64,000 nucleotides of DNA, from NCBI RefSeq assembly GCF_000367365.1, contig NZ_BARF01000039.1, forward strand, positions 1-64,000. The letters run 5' to 3'. The notes beneath the pieces were generated by a model, which worked only from the letters and a program-made list of their open reading frames with translations, searched no databases and was not told where the DNA came from. Position 1 is the first letter of the stretch, and each line of letters opens with the position of its first letter. This stretch comes from Streptomyces prunicolor NBRC 13075 (GTDB lineage Bacteria; Actinomycetota; Actinomycetes; Streptomycetales; Streptomycetaceae). Positions 50,152-58,787 of this stretch are shown here, piece by piece. The position numbers and the translations under genes were made by a program.

Positions 50152-51468
50152 CTACCGCACCCAGCCCTCCCGGTACGCCGTCCAGTCCGCCTCCGTCGCC
50201 GCGAAGTCGACGTACAGGGCGACACCGAAGTTCGTACGGTCCGCGTCCGTGCGGGACAGGCCGAGGCGTACGCCGCGTACGGCGGCGGGGACGGTCTCGG
50301 CGGCGCCGCGGTGACCGAAGCGGTTCTCGTGGAAGAAGGGCAGGCCCATGAGGAGGTCGGTGGAGTCCGGGGTGACCTCCAGGGCGAGTGAGGTCTGCTG
50401 GGCGACGTAGCCGCCGTAGAGGCTCTGCAGGGGTTGCATCGTGTCGTACGACATGACGGCGATCTGGTCGACGCGGCGGGCGACCTGGCCGAAGTACGCC
50501 TGCGACCACCACTTGGGGTGGTTGGTGACGGTGCCCCAGAAGGAGTGGAAGGCGGGGAGCGGGTCGATCTGGTGGGCGGCAACGGAGAGTTGGGCGTGGT
50601 GGGCCTGGGTGACCTCGTGGAGTCTGTCGAGGAGGTCGAGGTAGTTCGCGTCGCCGGAGTGGAGGGGTTCCAGGTCGAAGTGGGCGCCCTCGAAGCCGGC
50701 GGCGAGGATCTGGCGGGTCGAGGCGACGATCGCGGTGCGGGTCGCGGGGTTCTGCAGGCGCAGGCCGTCCGGGCTCTCGGTGGCGAGCTTGTCACCCAGC
50801 CAGGCCTGGATACGGACCCCGGGAAGTTCCCTGTGCACCGACTCGATCAACCAGGCCGCCCTGGGATAGTCCGACTTCGGGAGGGTGCCGTCGTGCTCCA
50901 GGGGGCCTGAATGGACGTACAGGTCGCGAATACCGGTGCTTTTCAGCCGCCCGGCGAGCGCCGCGATATCCGTGTCGGTCTTACGCCCGTCCACCCACGC
51001 ATGGCCCAGCCAGATCGCGTCCTGATCCCTGGTGTACGTGCCGTCGGCCGGCTCACCGGCGTAATTGACCCGCAGGGCGACCTCAGCACCGAGGAGCGGC
51101 AGCACCAGGGCAAGCACAACAGCGAGGACACTCCGCCGAACCCACTTCGTTCTCCCACCCCGCCCACCCGTACTACTTTCGTCGTCGGGTGCGGGTGGCC
51201 CTTGTGGGGGTACGACACCGTCGGCGACCTCGGGTGGGTGGGTCGCCGCAGGCGCGCCGCTCGCCGCAGGCGCGCCGCTCGCTTCGCTCCCGCCGCGCTT
51301 CCCCACCCTTCGTTCCCTCTGCTCGGCTCCGTCTCCGACCGTCGGACGGGCCTCGCCATTCGCCTCTTCCTCCCCCGCGTCCACCCACCCCGAGCCAGTC
51401 CCAGACCCCGAGCCAACCCCCGACCCCGTACCTCCTACACGCCCCATCCCCGCGTCACCCCTCCCCAT
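50152..51468 (-). CDS. Membrane-anchored glycosidase-like (GH18-like) protein
   Basis: 438 aa. The first ~110 residues are Gly/Ser/Ala/Pro-rich and cytoplasmic. One membrane helix (VRRSVLAVVLALVLPLLGA) follows, then an exported ~310-residue domain with GFEGAHFDLEPLHSGD near mid-domain and VDQIAVMSYDTM, features of TIM-barrel hydrolases related to family 18. The DxE pair in FDLEP could be catalytic. Start is uncertain: ATG 51468 or 51447. Divergent from the TPM-like gene. Confidence 0.65.
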   Translation of the reverse strand: MGRGDAGMGRVGGTGSGVGSGSGTGSGWVDAGEEEANGEARPTVGDGAEQRERRVGKRGGSEASGAPAASGAPAATHPPEVADGVVPPQGPPAPDDESSTGGRGGRTKWVRRSVLAVVLALVLPLLGAEVALRVNYAGEPADGTYTRDQDAIWLGHAWVDGRKTDTDIAALAGRLKSTGIRDLYVHSGPLEHDGTLPKSDYPRAAWLIESVHRELPGVRIQAWLGDKLATESPDGLRLQNPATRTAIVASTRQILAAGFEGAHFDLEPLHSGDANYLDLLDRLHEVTQAHHAQLSVAAHQIDPLPAFHSFWGTVTNHPKWWSQAYFGQVARRVDQIAVMSYDTMQPLQSLYGGYVAQQTSLALEVTPDSTDLLMGLPFFHENRFGHRGAAETVPAAVRGVRLGLSRTDADRTNFGVALYVDFAATEADWTAYREGWVR

Positions 51469-51568
51469 AGCCGCACACCCCTCACCTCACTCGCCCCCGT
51501 ACACCCCACGTCCCACCCCAGGCCCATCCCGGTCGCGCGACCGCATTCCTGCTCATACGCTCCGAAAT

Positions 51569-53155
51569 GTGACGTCATCCTTGATACGGGGCCGGCCGCG
51601 GCGCGGGACCTCCCACATATCCGTGCGGGTGGCGCATGCCGTGTTGGGTGGGGCCGTCGGGGTCGTGTGGCTGGTGTTGCCGGTGATGACGATCAATGCG
51701 GAGGTTCCGGTTGCGGCCACCGGCGGTGGGGCCGTCGCCGTCGCGGGCGGGCCGGGGCGGCAGGACGCCGAGGGGGGTACGTCCGCCGCCGACCTCGTCC
51801 TCCCCCTCGTCGCCCTGGGCGGAGTGGGCGTACTCGCGGGGTACGGGTATGTGCGCCGTACCCGTAGGGCCCGTACCCGTACTACTCCCGGTGTCGGGGT
51901 CGCTGTCGTATCGGCCCAGCCTCCCGTCACCCCACTCCCCGTACTGGAACGCCAAGCCGGTGCCTCCCTCGTCCAGGCCGACGACTGCCTGCGCACCAGC
52001 CGTGAGGAACTCGCTTTTGTCCACGCCCGGTTCGGGGACACGGCCATCGAACCGTTCGTGCGGGCCCTGCGGGACGCCGAGCGCGAGCTCTCCGCCGCCT
52101 TCGCGATACGCCTGCGCTACGACCAAGGGGTCCCGGAGGAAGACGCCGCCCGGCGGCACGCCCTCGCCGGCATCGTCGGACGGTGCGCCGAGGTCGGGCG
52201 GCGGCTCGATACGGAAGCACCCGCCTTCGATCAACTCCGGGCATTGGAAGAGGAGTTGAACAATGCCCTCGGCATCGCAGAGGCGCGGTTTCGGGAACTC
52301 GCCGGCCGTACCGGAAGCGTGGACGCCACACTCGCCGACCTCCACGCTCACTACCCGGCAACCGCGACCACCACCGTCACCGGATACGTCGAACAGGCCA
52401 AGGACCGGCTCGTGTTCGCCACCACCCACCTCAACCAGGCCCGCCAGGCAGCCGACTTGGGAGACACCGGCCAAGCGATACGCGACCTCCGCGCCGCCGA
52501 GGGTGCCATCAGTCAGGCCGATGTCTTCCTCAACGACGTCGACCGGCTCGCCAACTCACTCGCCACCGCCGCCGAGTTGGTGCCCGCCACACTCACCGGC
52601 ACCGAATCCGACATCGCAAGGGCAACGGCCACATCACCAACAGGGCCGCTCCACACCCACCTCGCCCACGCCCACACCACCCTCGCCGCCGTACGAGAAG
52701 AACTGGCCGGAGACCGCCCCTACGACCACGACCCCCTCGACGCCCTGCGCCGCATCGTCCAGGCCCTGCGGCCGCTGGGCGGGACACGGGACGGAGTCCT
52801 CGGCGCCGCCGCCTGGCTCGTCGGGCGGAGTGACGTCGGTTCGGCGGACGGTTTCATCGCGACGCACCGGGGTGCCGTGGGCGTGGCAGCCCGCACCCGG
52901 CTGGCCGAAGCGGAGCTGCTGCTCACCACCGACCCCGCCGCGGCGGACGTACCCGCGCTGGAGGCCCGGGAGTTGGCCGAGCAGGACGTCCGTGTGCACG
53001 GGAACCCGTACGCCGGTGCCGCCGACGCGCACACGAGCGGGGTCGGCGGGGCGGTCCTCGGCGGAATCCTCCTCGGCGAGGACCCGGACGGCGGCCCACC
53101 CCTCTGCTTCGGCGGACCGGCCACCCGCAAACGCCGGGGCGTTCCGCCGACGTAG
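51569..53155 (+). CDS. TPM-family-related coiled-coil membrane protein
   Basis: 528 aa from GTG 51569. Two helices (VLGGAVGVVWLVLPVMTIN and ADLVLPLVALGGVGVLAGY) are followed by a long alpha-helical region (LVQADDCLRTSREELAFVHA, RAAEGAISQADVFLNDVDRL) like the C-terminal half of streptomycete TPM-domain proteins. The N-terminal TPM phosphatase domain of those proteins is absent. The C-terminus ends in a Gly-rich tail, and the stop lies in a 10-bp tandem repeat. Confidence 0.7.
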   Translation: MTSSLIRGRPRRGTSHISVRVAHAVLGGAVGVVWLVLPVMTINAEVPVAATGGGAVAVAGGPGRQDAEGGTSAADLVLPLVALGGVGVLAGYGYVRRTRRARTRTTPGVGVAVVSAQPPVTPLPVLERQAGASLVQADDCLRTSREELAFVHARFGDTAIEPFVRALRDAERELSAAFAIRLRYDQGVPEEDAARRHALAGIVGRCAEVGRRLDTEAPAFDQLRALEEELNNALGIAEARFRELAGRTGSVDATLADLHAHYPATATTTVTGYVEQAKDRLVFATTHLNQARQAADLGDTGQAIRDLRAAEGAISQADVFLNDVDRLANSLATAAELVPATLTGTESDIARATATSPTGPLHTHLAHAHTTLAAVREELAGDRPYDHDPLDALRRIVQALRPLGGTRDGVLGAAAWLVGRSDVGSADGFIATHRGAVGVAARTRLAEAELLLTTDPAAADVPALEARELAEQDVRVHGNPYAGAADAHTSGVGGAVLGGILLGEDPDGGPPLCFGGPATRKRRGVPPT

Positions 53156-53178
53156 AACGACGTAGAACGACGTAGAAC
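53149..53178. repeat. 10-bp tandem repeat spanning a stop codon
   Basis: Three exact copies of GACGTAGAAC. The first contains the TAG stop (53153-53155) of the TPM-like gene. Ten is not a multiple of three, so later copies shift frame. Confidence 0.9.
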
Positions 53179-53211
53179 ACCACCGCCGGGACCAGCCAAA
53201 GCCGTCAGACC

Positions 53212-53256
53212 GTCAGAGCCGTCAGAGCCGTCAGAGCCGTCAGAGCCGTCAGAAAA
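53212..53256. repeat. 9-bp tandem repeat overlapping the SpoIIE gene stop
   Basis: Five exact copies of GTCAGAGCC, with degenerate copies on each side (GTCAGACC at 53203, GTCAG at 53257). Read on the minus strand each unit is GGCTCTGAC and contains TGA. The stop of the large phosphatase gene (53249-53251) is one of these TGAs, and four more in-frame TGAs follow. Confidence 0.92.
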
Positions 53257-55963
53257 GACTGAGCAGCGCCTCCGCCGGGTCCACCATCCCGTTCTCCCCG
53301 TCCGGCAACGGCAGTTCGAACCACACCGTCTTTCCGCGTGGCGTCCGGCGTGAGCCCCACGCCGCCGACAGGAGGCCGACCAGCTGTAGGCCCCGGCCAC
53401 CCTCGTCCGTGTCGCGGGCGCGGCGGCGGCGCGGCTGGACCAGGCCCGCGTCCCAGACCTCGCACACCAGGGTGCGGTCCAGCAGGAGACGGAGCCGGAT
53501 CTCGCCCTCGCCGTACCGCAGCGCGTTCGTCACCAGCTCGCTGACGAGCAACTCGGTGGTGTCGATGAGGGGTTCGAGGTCCCAGGACTGGAGGCGGGCG
53601 CGGGCGTACTCGCGGGCGCGGCCCACGCTGCGTGGTTCCCGCGGCAGGGTCCAGTCGCCGACGGAGTCCTCCGGCAGGCCCTGGACGCGGGCCATGAGGA
53701 GCGCGATGTCGTCCTCGCCGTGGTGGGTGTCGAGGGTGCTGAGGACGTGGTCGCAGACGTCCTCCAGGTCGCGGTGGGTCTCGGCGTTCAGTGCCGCCGC
53801 GGTGGACGGGTTGCCGTCGGACGAACCACGTGTCGCCGGGTCGGTCAGCGCGCCCACAAACGCCTGGAGGCCCTCGTCCAGCGGGTGGTCGCGGGATTCG
53901 ACCAGCCCATCCGTGTAGAGCGCCAGCAGCGCGCCCTCGGGGAGTTCGACCTCCACCTCCTCGAAGGGCTCGCCGCCGACCCCTAGGGGCATGCCGGGCG
54001 GGACGTCGAGCATCAGCGCGGCCTCGCCCGGTTCCACCAGGACCGGCGGGAGGTGGCCCGCGTTGGCGAACGTGCAGCGCCTGGTCACCGAGTCGTAGAC
54101 CGCGTAGATGCAGGTGGCCAGATACACCTCTGCGAGGTCCGCCTCTCGGGGGCGGCGGGCCGCCCGAGTGGCTTGCTGGACTCCGCCGGGGGTGCCCAGG
54201 CCTCGGGCGATCTCGTCCAACGCCGAGAGGACTTCGGCTGGTTCGAGGTCAAGGAGGGCCAACGTGCGGACCGCCGTGCGGAGTTCACCCATCGCCACCG
54301 CCGCGCGCAGACCGCGTCCCATCACGTCTCCCACGACCAACGCCGTGCGGTGGCCGGGGAGTTCGATGACGTCGAACCAGTCGCCGCCGACCTCCGTCGC
54401 CGCGTTCCCGGGCAGGTAGCGGCAGGCGATGTCGAGACCGGAGGCCTCCGGGTCGCCGGGCGGGAGGAGGGACCGCTGCAGTATCAACGCCCGTTCGTGC
54501 TCGCGCCGGTACAGCCGCGCGTTGTCGATACAGACGGCGGCCCGCGCCGCCAGCTCCACCGCGAGATCCCGGTCCCGGTCCCCGAACGGCTCGCTGCCCT
54601 TCGTACGGGCGAACTGCACCAGTCCTACGACCGTGTCGTGGGCGACCATCGGCACAGCCAGCGTGGACTGGACGGGGCCGCCCTCCTCGGCGGGGACGTA
54701 CTGCGGGCGGGCGGTGCGCAAGGCGTCCGCGCAGGGCGAGTTGAAGGGATAGTGGTGCACCGCGCCCACCGTGACGGGTGCGCCCCCGCCGGCGAAGGGG
54801 GCGTCGGAGACGGCGCTGGCAAAGGCGACCCGGCGCAGTTCGGCGCTGCCGTCGGCGCGGCCCGGCGGGGTCTCGTCGCCGGCCAGGAGGCCCTGGTAGA
54901 GGTCGACGGTCGCGAGGTCGCAGAAGCCGGGGACGACGACGTCGAGGAGTTCGCGGGCCGTGGTCTCCAGGTCGAGGGAGTTCCCGATGCGGGCGCCGGC
55001 CTCGTTCAGAAGGGCGAGATTGCGCCGCGCGGAGGCGGCCTCGCGGGCGGCGGCGCGGCGGTCGGTGACGTCGGTGCCGAGCCAGGCGATGCCGATGGGG
55101 CGGCCGCTGCCGCCGTGCACGCGGTAGAGGTTGATGGACCAGTGGCGGCGCTCTTCGGACCCGGGCACGAGGCCGGTGACCTGCATGTCCGTGATGGAGT
55201 TGCCGGTCTCCAGGACGCGGCGCAAGGTCGCGGTGACCCGCTCGGCCTCGGGGCTCTGCAGATAGTCGTGGACGCCCCGGCCGCGGTGGTCCTCGGGGGT
55301 GCCGCCGAAGGTGTTGGCGATCTGCTGGTTGGCCCGGCGGACCCGCAGGTCGGGGTCGATCAGCAGGAACCCGAACGGAGATTGACCGAATATCGACTGC
55401 GAGGCGGCGAGATCGGTCTCGATGCGACGCAGGATGCGGACGTCGACGACGATGCAGACGGCGGCCCGCTCGCCCTCCTCGGTCCGGGTCGGCATCACAT
55501 AGACCTCGGCGAGACCCTCCTTGCCCGGCTCCCCCTCCGGAGTCTCCGGCACCTTGAAGGGGACCACTCCGGTCCACTCCCGGCCGTCCAGGATCTCGGC
55601 CATCTTCCGCTGGCCGCGCTCGTGCAGTTCGGGGTCGACGAACGCCTCGATGGGATCCATGCCCACCGCGCGCTCCGTGGGGATGCCGAACAGCTGCTCG
55701 GCCCGCAGGCTCCACTGGTCGACGAGCCCGTCGGGGCCTATGGAGAAGGAGGCGACCTTGATGTAGTCGTAGATCGAGCCGGGTGGGCTGCTCTGCCACA
55801 TGGCGTCACCGACGGTCATCGCGTCGCCGCCGGGCACACCCGACATGACGTCAGCGGCGGACACGCCGTCACCTCCGGGCACGTCGACGTGACCCGCGGC
55901 CTCAGCCCTCGCGCCGTCCGACGGGTCCTCGGACTCCGTGGCCTTCGCTGGTATCTCGCTCAC
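53249..55963 (-). CDS. PAS-GAF-SpoIIE phosphatase with HATPase domain
   Basis: 904-aa multidomain signalling protein. In order: PAS (~60-170), second PAS (~185-320; GQSPFGFLLIDPDLRVRRAN), GAF (~335-500), SpoIIE/PP2C phosphatase (~520-755; EVGGDWFDVIELPG, VVGDVMGRGL, LYTDGLVESRD, DDIALL), and RsbW-like HATPase_c (~790-900; LVSELVTNALRYGEG). It should dephosphorylate anti-anti-sigma factors in response to a sensed signal. GTG 55963 follows GGAGGGGA; the longer frame has no ribosome site. Confidence 0.93.
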   Translation of the reverse strand: MSEIPAKATESEDPSDGARAEAAGHVDVPGGDGVSAADVMSGVPGGDAMTVGDAMWQSSPPGSIYDYIKVASFSIGPDGLVDQWSLRAEQLFGIPTERAVGMDPIEAFVDPELHERGQRKMAEILDGREWTGVVPFKVPETPEGEPGKEGLAEVYVMPTRTEEGERAAVCIVVDVRILRRIETDLAASQSIFGQSPFGFLLIDPDLRVRRANQQIANTFGGTPEDHRGRGVHDYLQSPEAERVTATLRRVLETGNSITDMQVTGLVPGSEERRHWSINLYRVHGGSGRPIGIAWLGTDVTDRRAAAREAASARRNLALLNEAGARIGNSLDLETTARELLDVVVPGFCDLATVDLYQGLLAGDETPPGRADGSAELRRVAFASAVSDAPFAGGGAPVTVGAVHHYPFNSPCADALRTARPQYVPAEEGGPVQSTLAVPMVAHDTVVGLVQFARTKGSEPFGDRDRDLAVELAARAAVCIDNARLYRREHERALILQRSLLPPGDPEASGLDIACRYLPGNAATEVGGDWFDVIELPGHRTALVVGDVMGRGLRAAVAMGELRTAVRTLALLDLEPAEVLSALDEIARGLGTPGGVQQATRAARRPREADLAEVYLATCIYAVYDSVTRRCTFANAGHLPPVLVEPGEAALMLDVPPGMPLGVGGEPFEEVEVELPEGALLALYTDGLVESRDHPLDEGLQAFVGALTDPATRGSSDGNPSTAAALNAETHRDLEDVCDHVLSTLDTHHGEDDIALLMARVQGLPEDSVGDWTLPREPRSVGRAREYARARLQSWDLEPLIDTTELLVSELVTNALRYGEGEIRLRLLLDRTLVCEVWDAGLVQPRRRRARDTDEGGRGLQLVGLLSAAWGSRRTPRGKTVWFELPLPDGENGMVDPAEALLSLF

Positions 55964-56225
55964 GCGAACCGTCCCCTCCAGCTCACCGCGTCCGGCACCG
56001 GTCACCGGGGGCGGCTGCCCGCAGTATCCAGCACTACGGCGCCGCACAACACGGTGTTCACGATCACAGGACAATCCCGATGCATTTCGGACCGGCCTGC
56101 GACAACACTCCCAGTCTTCTAACCAGCGGACACGCAGTCGAACCACGCCGATCGACAACCGTCACAGGCCTGAACCAGTCGATGGACACCATTGTCCGGT
56201 TCGTACAGCCGGCCGAGGCATCGCT

Positions 56226-56654
56226 TCACCCCGGGACCGCCAGCTCGAACCATACGATCTTGCCCGCTTCGCCGGGCCGGGTACCCCAGCGGACGCAGGC
56301 ACCGGCGACCAGTTGGAGACCCCGGCCGCTCTCGTCCTCGGGGCGGGCGACGCGCTCGCGGGGCGGGTCGGGCAGCGGGTCGGAGACCTCGACCAGCAGG
56401 ACTCCGTCCGGGCCGACCGGCCGGACCAGCCGGACGCCGATGGGTCCGGTGGCGTGCCGCAGCGCGTTGGTCACCAGCTCGCTGACCAGCAGCGCCGCGA
56501 TGTCGGCGAGGGCGTCGAGGTCCCAGTCCCGCAACTGGCCGCGGACGGCGGTGCGTGCGGTGCGGACGGCTCCGGGCTCCGCGGGAAAGGTCCACTCGGC
56601 GCAGTCGCCTTCGGTGTCGATCAAGCCGATCACATCCCGGGCCAGCCAGCTCAC
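56226..56654 (-). CDS. RsbW-like ATP-binding anti-sigma protein
   Basis: 142-aa HATPase_c_2 protein: VSELVTNALRHATGP is the N-box and ESGRGLQLVAGACVRWG the G-box. It resembles the C-terminal domain of the SpoIIE protein directly downstream on the same strand, so the two probably regulate one partner-switching circuit. Start GTG 56654 has only a weak ribosome site; a downstream start is possible. Confidence 0.82.
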   Translation of the reverse strand: MSWLARDVIGLIDTEGDCAEWTFPAEPGAVRTARTAVRGQLRDWDLDALADIAALLVSELVTNALRHATGPIGVRLVRPVGPDGVLLVEVSDPLPDPPRERVARPEDESGRGLQLVAGACVRWGTRPGEAGKIVWFELAVPG

Positions 56655-56839
56655 CCATGTCCGATTTCATGGGGTTAATGGGCACATACCCGATATTCAG
56701 GGCCCGGTACCGCCCCGGAGGGCGCACTGTGGCACGAACGGCGTACGCCGAGTCCACCGCGCTCCGCCATCCCGGCCTACGTCATCCCGGCCCACGACGA
56801 GTTCGCAGCGGCCCGGCAGCCCTGCGCACGTCGACGAGT

Positions 56840-57274
56840 TCAGCGCGCCCCGGCCTCGACGAGCGCGAGCGCCTCCCGTACGGCGGGCACGTCCTGGTCG
56901 AGCCAGTCGACCGTCCAGATGTCGGCGGGGGCCAGCCAGCGGAGTTCGTCGTGGTCTTCGAGGGGCGCGGGCTCCGCCGAGCCGGGGAGCAGCCGGGCCG
57001 TCCAGACCTGGAGGACGTACGGCGGCTTCAGCGGCCACTCCCCCGGGACGCGCTCCACGGTCTCGGCGTCGACGCCGAGCTCCTCGCGCAACTCGCGCAC
57101 CAGCGCGGCGTCGGGGCGCTCGCCGGGCTCGACCTTGCCGCCGGGGAGTTCCCAGCGTCCGGCCAGTTCGGGGGGAGCGCTGCGACGGGCGGCGAGCAGT
57201 CGGCCGCCGGCACTGCCGCCGTTGCCGTCGCCGTCGAACAGGGCGGCTCCGACCACCACGATCCGTGTCGTCAT
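56840..57274 (-). CDS. NUDIX hydrolase (MutT-like)
   Basis: 144 aa. The complete NUDIX box GGKVEPGERPDAALVRELRE continues EELGV. The N-terminal IVVVGAALFDGDGN and WELPGG flank it. Likely an (d)NTP or nucleotide-sugar pyrophosphatase similar to MutT, with Leu/Glu-rich C-terminus. ATG 57274. Confidence 0.92.
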   Translation of the reverse strand: MTTRIVVVGAALFDGDGNGGSAGGRLLAARRSAPPELAGRWELPGGKVEPGERPDAALVRELREELGVDAETVERVPGEWPLKPPYVLQVWTARLLPGSAEPAPLEDHDELRWLAPADIWTVDWLDQDVPAVREALALVEAGAR

Positions 57275-57305
57275 GCGCCGGAGCCTACGGGGTGCGAGGG
57301 TGCGG

Positions 57306-57503
57306 TCAGTTGCGGGTGGCGTCCTCGCTCTGCCCGATCCGCTCGACCCAGTACAGCTGCTTGTGGCCGCGGTCGTCGAGGCTGTCCGCGATCTTCTGGG
57401 CCTCCGCGCGGGTGGCGTACCTGCCCACGCGGTAGCGATTGCCGTTGTCGTCCTGCCGTATCACGAGCCAGGGCAGGGTGATCGTGTCGTCGTTCATCGC
57501 CAT
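57306..57503 (-). CDS. SPOR-like small protein
   Basis: 65 aa with LPWLVIRQDDNGNRYRVGRY, then ATRAEAQKIADSLDDRGHKQ, typical of a short actinobacterial family related to SPOR-domain folds. The ATG at 57503 lies six bases after GGAGG; ATG 57497 (MNDDTITL) is the start seen in many relatives. Cytosolic, function unknown. Confidence 0.82.
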   Translation of the reverse strand: MAMNDDTITLPWLVIRQDDNGNRYRVGRYATRAEAQKIADSLDDRGHKQLYWVERIGQSEDATRN

Positions 57504-57659
57504 CGCGCCCCTCCGCCTCCTGCTCGCGGTTCGTGCCGTGCCCCACCCCATAAGGAAACCGCAATCCGCATATGCCGGAGCCTACGCCTAACCTTCACGC
57601 AGCGAATACGGGTTTTCACAAAGAGGTACGCAACCAGCCAGGACGGAGGGGGCGCACGA

Positions 57660-57895
57660 TGACGAACGCGCCGTTGGCGCACCTCGATGCATCCGGTGAG
57701 AGGCACGCTACAGGCGTCGTGAACGACCTGCGAGAAAGACCGGAATCCAACGGCGCCCAGGGCGGGGCGAGTTGGTCGGTTCCGGCGACAAATGCCGTAA
57801 GGGGTGGACTACTTCACACTGAGCGCACTACTCGGTGCGCCGCTCGGTGTGCTTCTTGGCGTGCCGCTTGGTGCGCTTCTCGGTGCGCTACTTGA
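57660..57895 (+). CDS. Doubtful 78-codon ORF
   Basis: ATG 57660 has an excellent GGAGGGGGCGCACG ribosome site and begins MTNAPLAHLDASGERHATGV. The second half is only the antisense of the repeat tail of the gntR gene (Cys/Ala/Arg-rich). GC3 is moderate in the first 45 codons. It could be a real small gene whose end has been overrun by the repeat, or chance. Otherwise the 57504-57887 gap shows no gene. Confidence 0.25.
57828..57887 (-). repeat. 12-bp degenerate tandem repeat after gntR stop
   Basis: Five degenerate units (CGCACCGAGAAG, CGCACCAAGCGG, CACGCCAAGAAG, CACACCGAGCGG, CGCACCGAGTAG) immediately follow the gntR TAG and stay in its frame. Readthrough would add RTEKRTKRHAKKHTERRTE before a second TAG that is itself part of unit five. 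The preceding CCGGTCAAGTAG resembles a further decayed unit. Confidence 0.85.
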
Positions 57896-58640
57896 CCGGC
57901 AAGTGGTAGGCGATCCGGTAGCGGTCAGCCGGGACCACCACGTCGGCCGTCTCCACCGGGCGCCCCGAGGCGTAGTACGTGCGCTGGATGACCAGGACCA
58001 CATGCCCGGGGACTCCCCCCAGGGAGAGCAACTCCTCGGCGAGACCCGGCCGGGCGCCGACCTCCTCCGTGACGTTGTCCACGACGACGTCGATGGCACG
58101 CATCCGCTCGACGACCCCCATGCCGCCGAGCGGCCCCTCCTCGGGCAGCATCACCGGCGTACGGCCGGTCACCGCGAGGGGCTCCCAGGACGTGGAGAGC
58201 ATCATCGTCTCGCCCGCGTCCCGGAACACGTACTTCGTGCACATCACGCGGTCACCGGGCTTGAGGGCGAGCCGCTCGGCGATGGTGCCGCTCGCCTCGG
58301 CCTGCTCACTGCTGGACTCCCAGGTGCCGCGCGCCTCCCCCTCGGCCTGCTCCTGCCGGAACGGGGTCGCGCCGGCCGGCGGCCGGAACCCGGAGCGGGA
58401 CACGCGCCTCGGCACGGGACGCTCGCGCACATACGTCCCCGAGCCGGAACGGCCCTCGACCAACCCCTCGGCCATCAGCACCTTGCGCGCTTCGAGCGCG
58501 ACCGTGTCGGAGACCCCGTACTCCTCGCGGATCCTGGCCTGCGAGGGCAGCCGGGTGTGTGGGGGCAGCTGGCCGTCGACGATCTTCTTGCGGAGATCAC
58601 CCGCGACGCGCAGATACGCCGGCTGCTCACCGAATGTCAC
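57888..58640 (-). CDS. GntR/UTRA transcription regulator
   Basis: 250 aa. N-terminal GntR winged helix (AYLRVAGDLRKKIVDGQLPP, REEYGVSDTVALEARKVLMA, GRSGSGTYVRERP) and C-terminal UTRA effector domain (RVMCTKYVFRDAGETMMLST, GLAEELLSLGGVPGHVVLVI). HutC/KorA subfamily; the ligand is unknown. GTG 58640 follows GGGAG. It differs from DasR. The gene ends at a TAG followed in frame by a basic 12-bp repeat. Confidence 0.9.
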   Translation of the reverse strand: MTFGEQPAYLRVAGDLRKKIVDGQLPPHTRLPSQARIREEYGVSDTVALEARKVLMAEGLVEGRSGSGTYVRERPVPRRVSRSGFRPPAGATPFRQEQAEGEARGTWESSSEQAEASGTIAERLALKPGDRVMCTKYVFRDAGETMMLSTSWEPLAVTGRTPVMLPEEGPLGGMGVVERMRAIDVVVDNVTEEVGARPGLAEELLSLGGVPGHVVLVIQRTYYASGRPVETADVVVPADRYRIAYHLPVK

Positions 58641-58787
58641 TGGCCGCTCCCATCAGGTTGTACAGACAGCAACAGCCTGGCAACCGTGGGTTGTGCCATG
58701 CAAGCAAAGGCCAGAGAATCACTCGATGTGATGACTTATCCCCGGTGTGGGCTTTACCCAGGCACTTTCTCCCCGCTATAGGAGCCG

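Noticed and set aside
54053..56122. 689-codon plus-strand ORF
   Set aside because: Mirror of the SpoIIE phosphatase gene, whose domains are unmistakable.
57888..58640. GntR regulator as DasR
   Set aside because: Has the same HTH/UTRA layout but the sequence differs from DasR at the N-terminus and effector domain, so the dre-like site at 25081 should not be tied to this gene.
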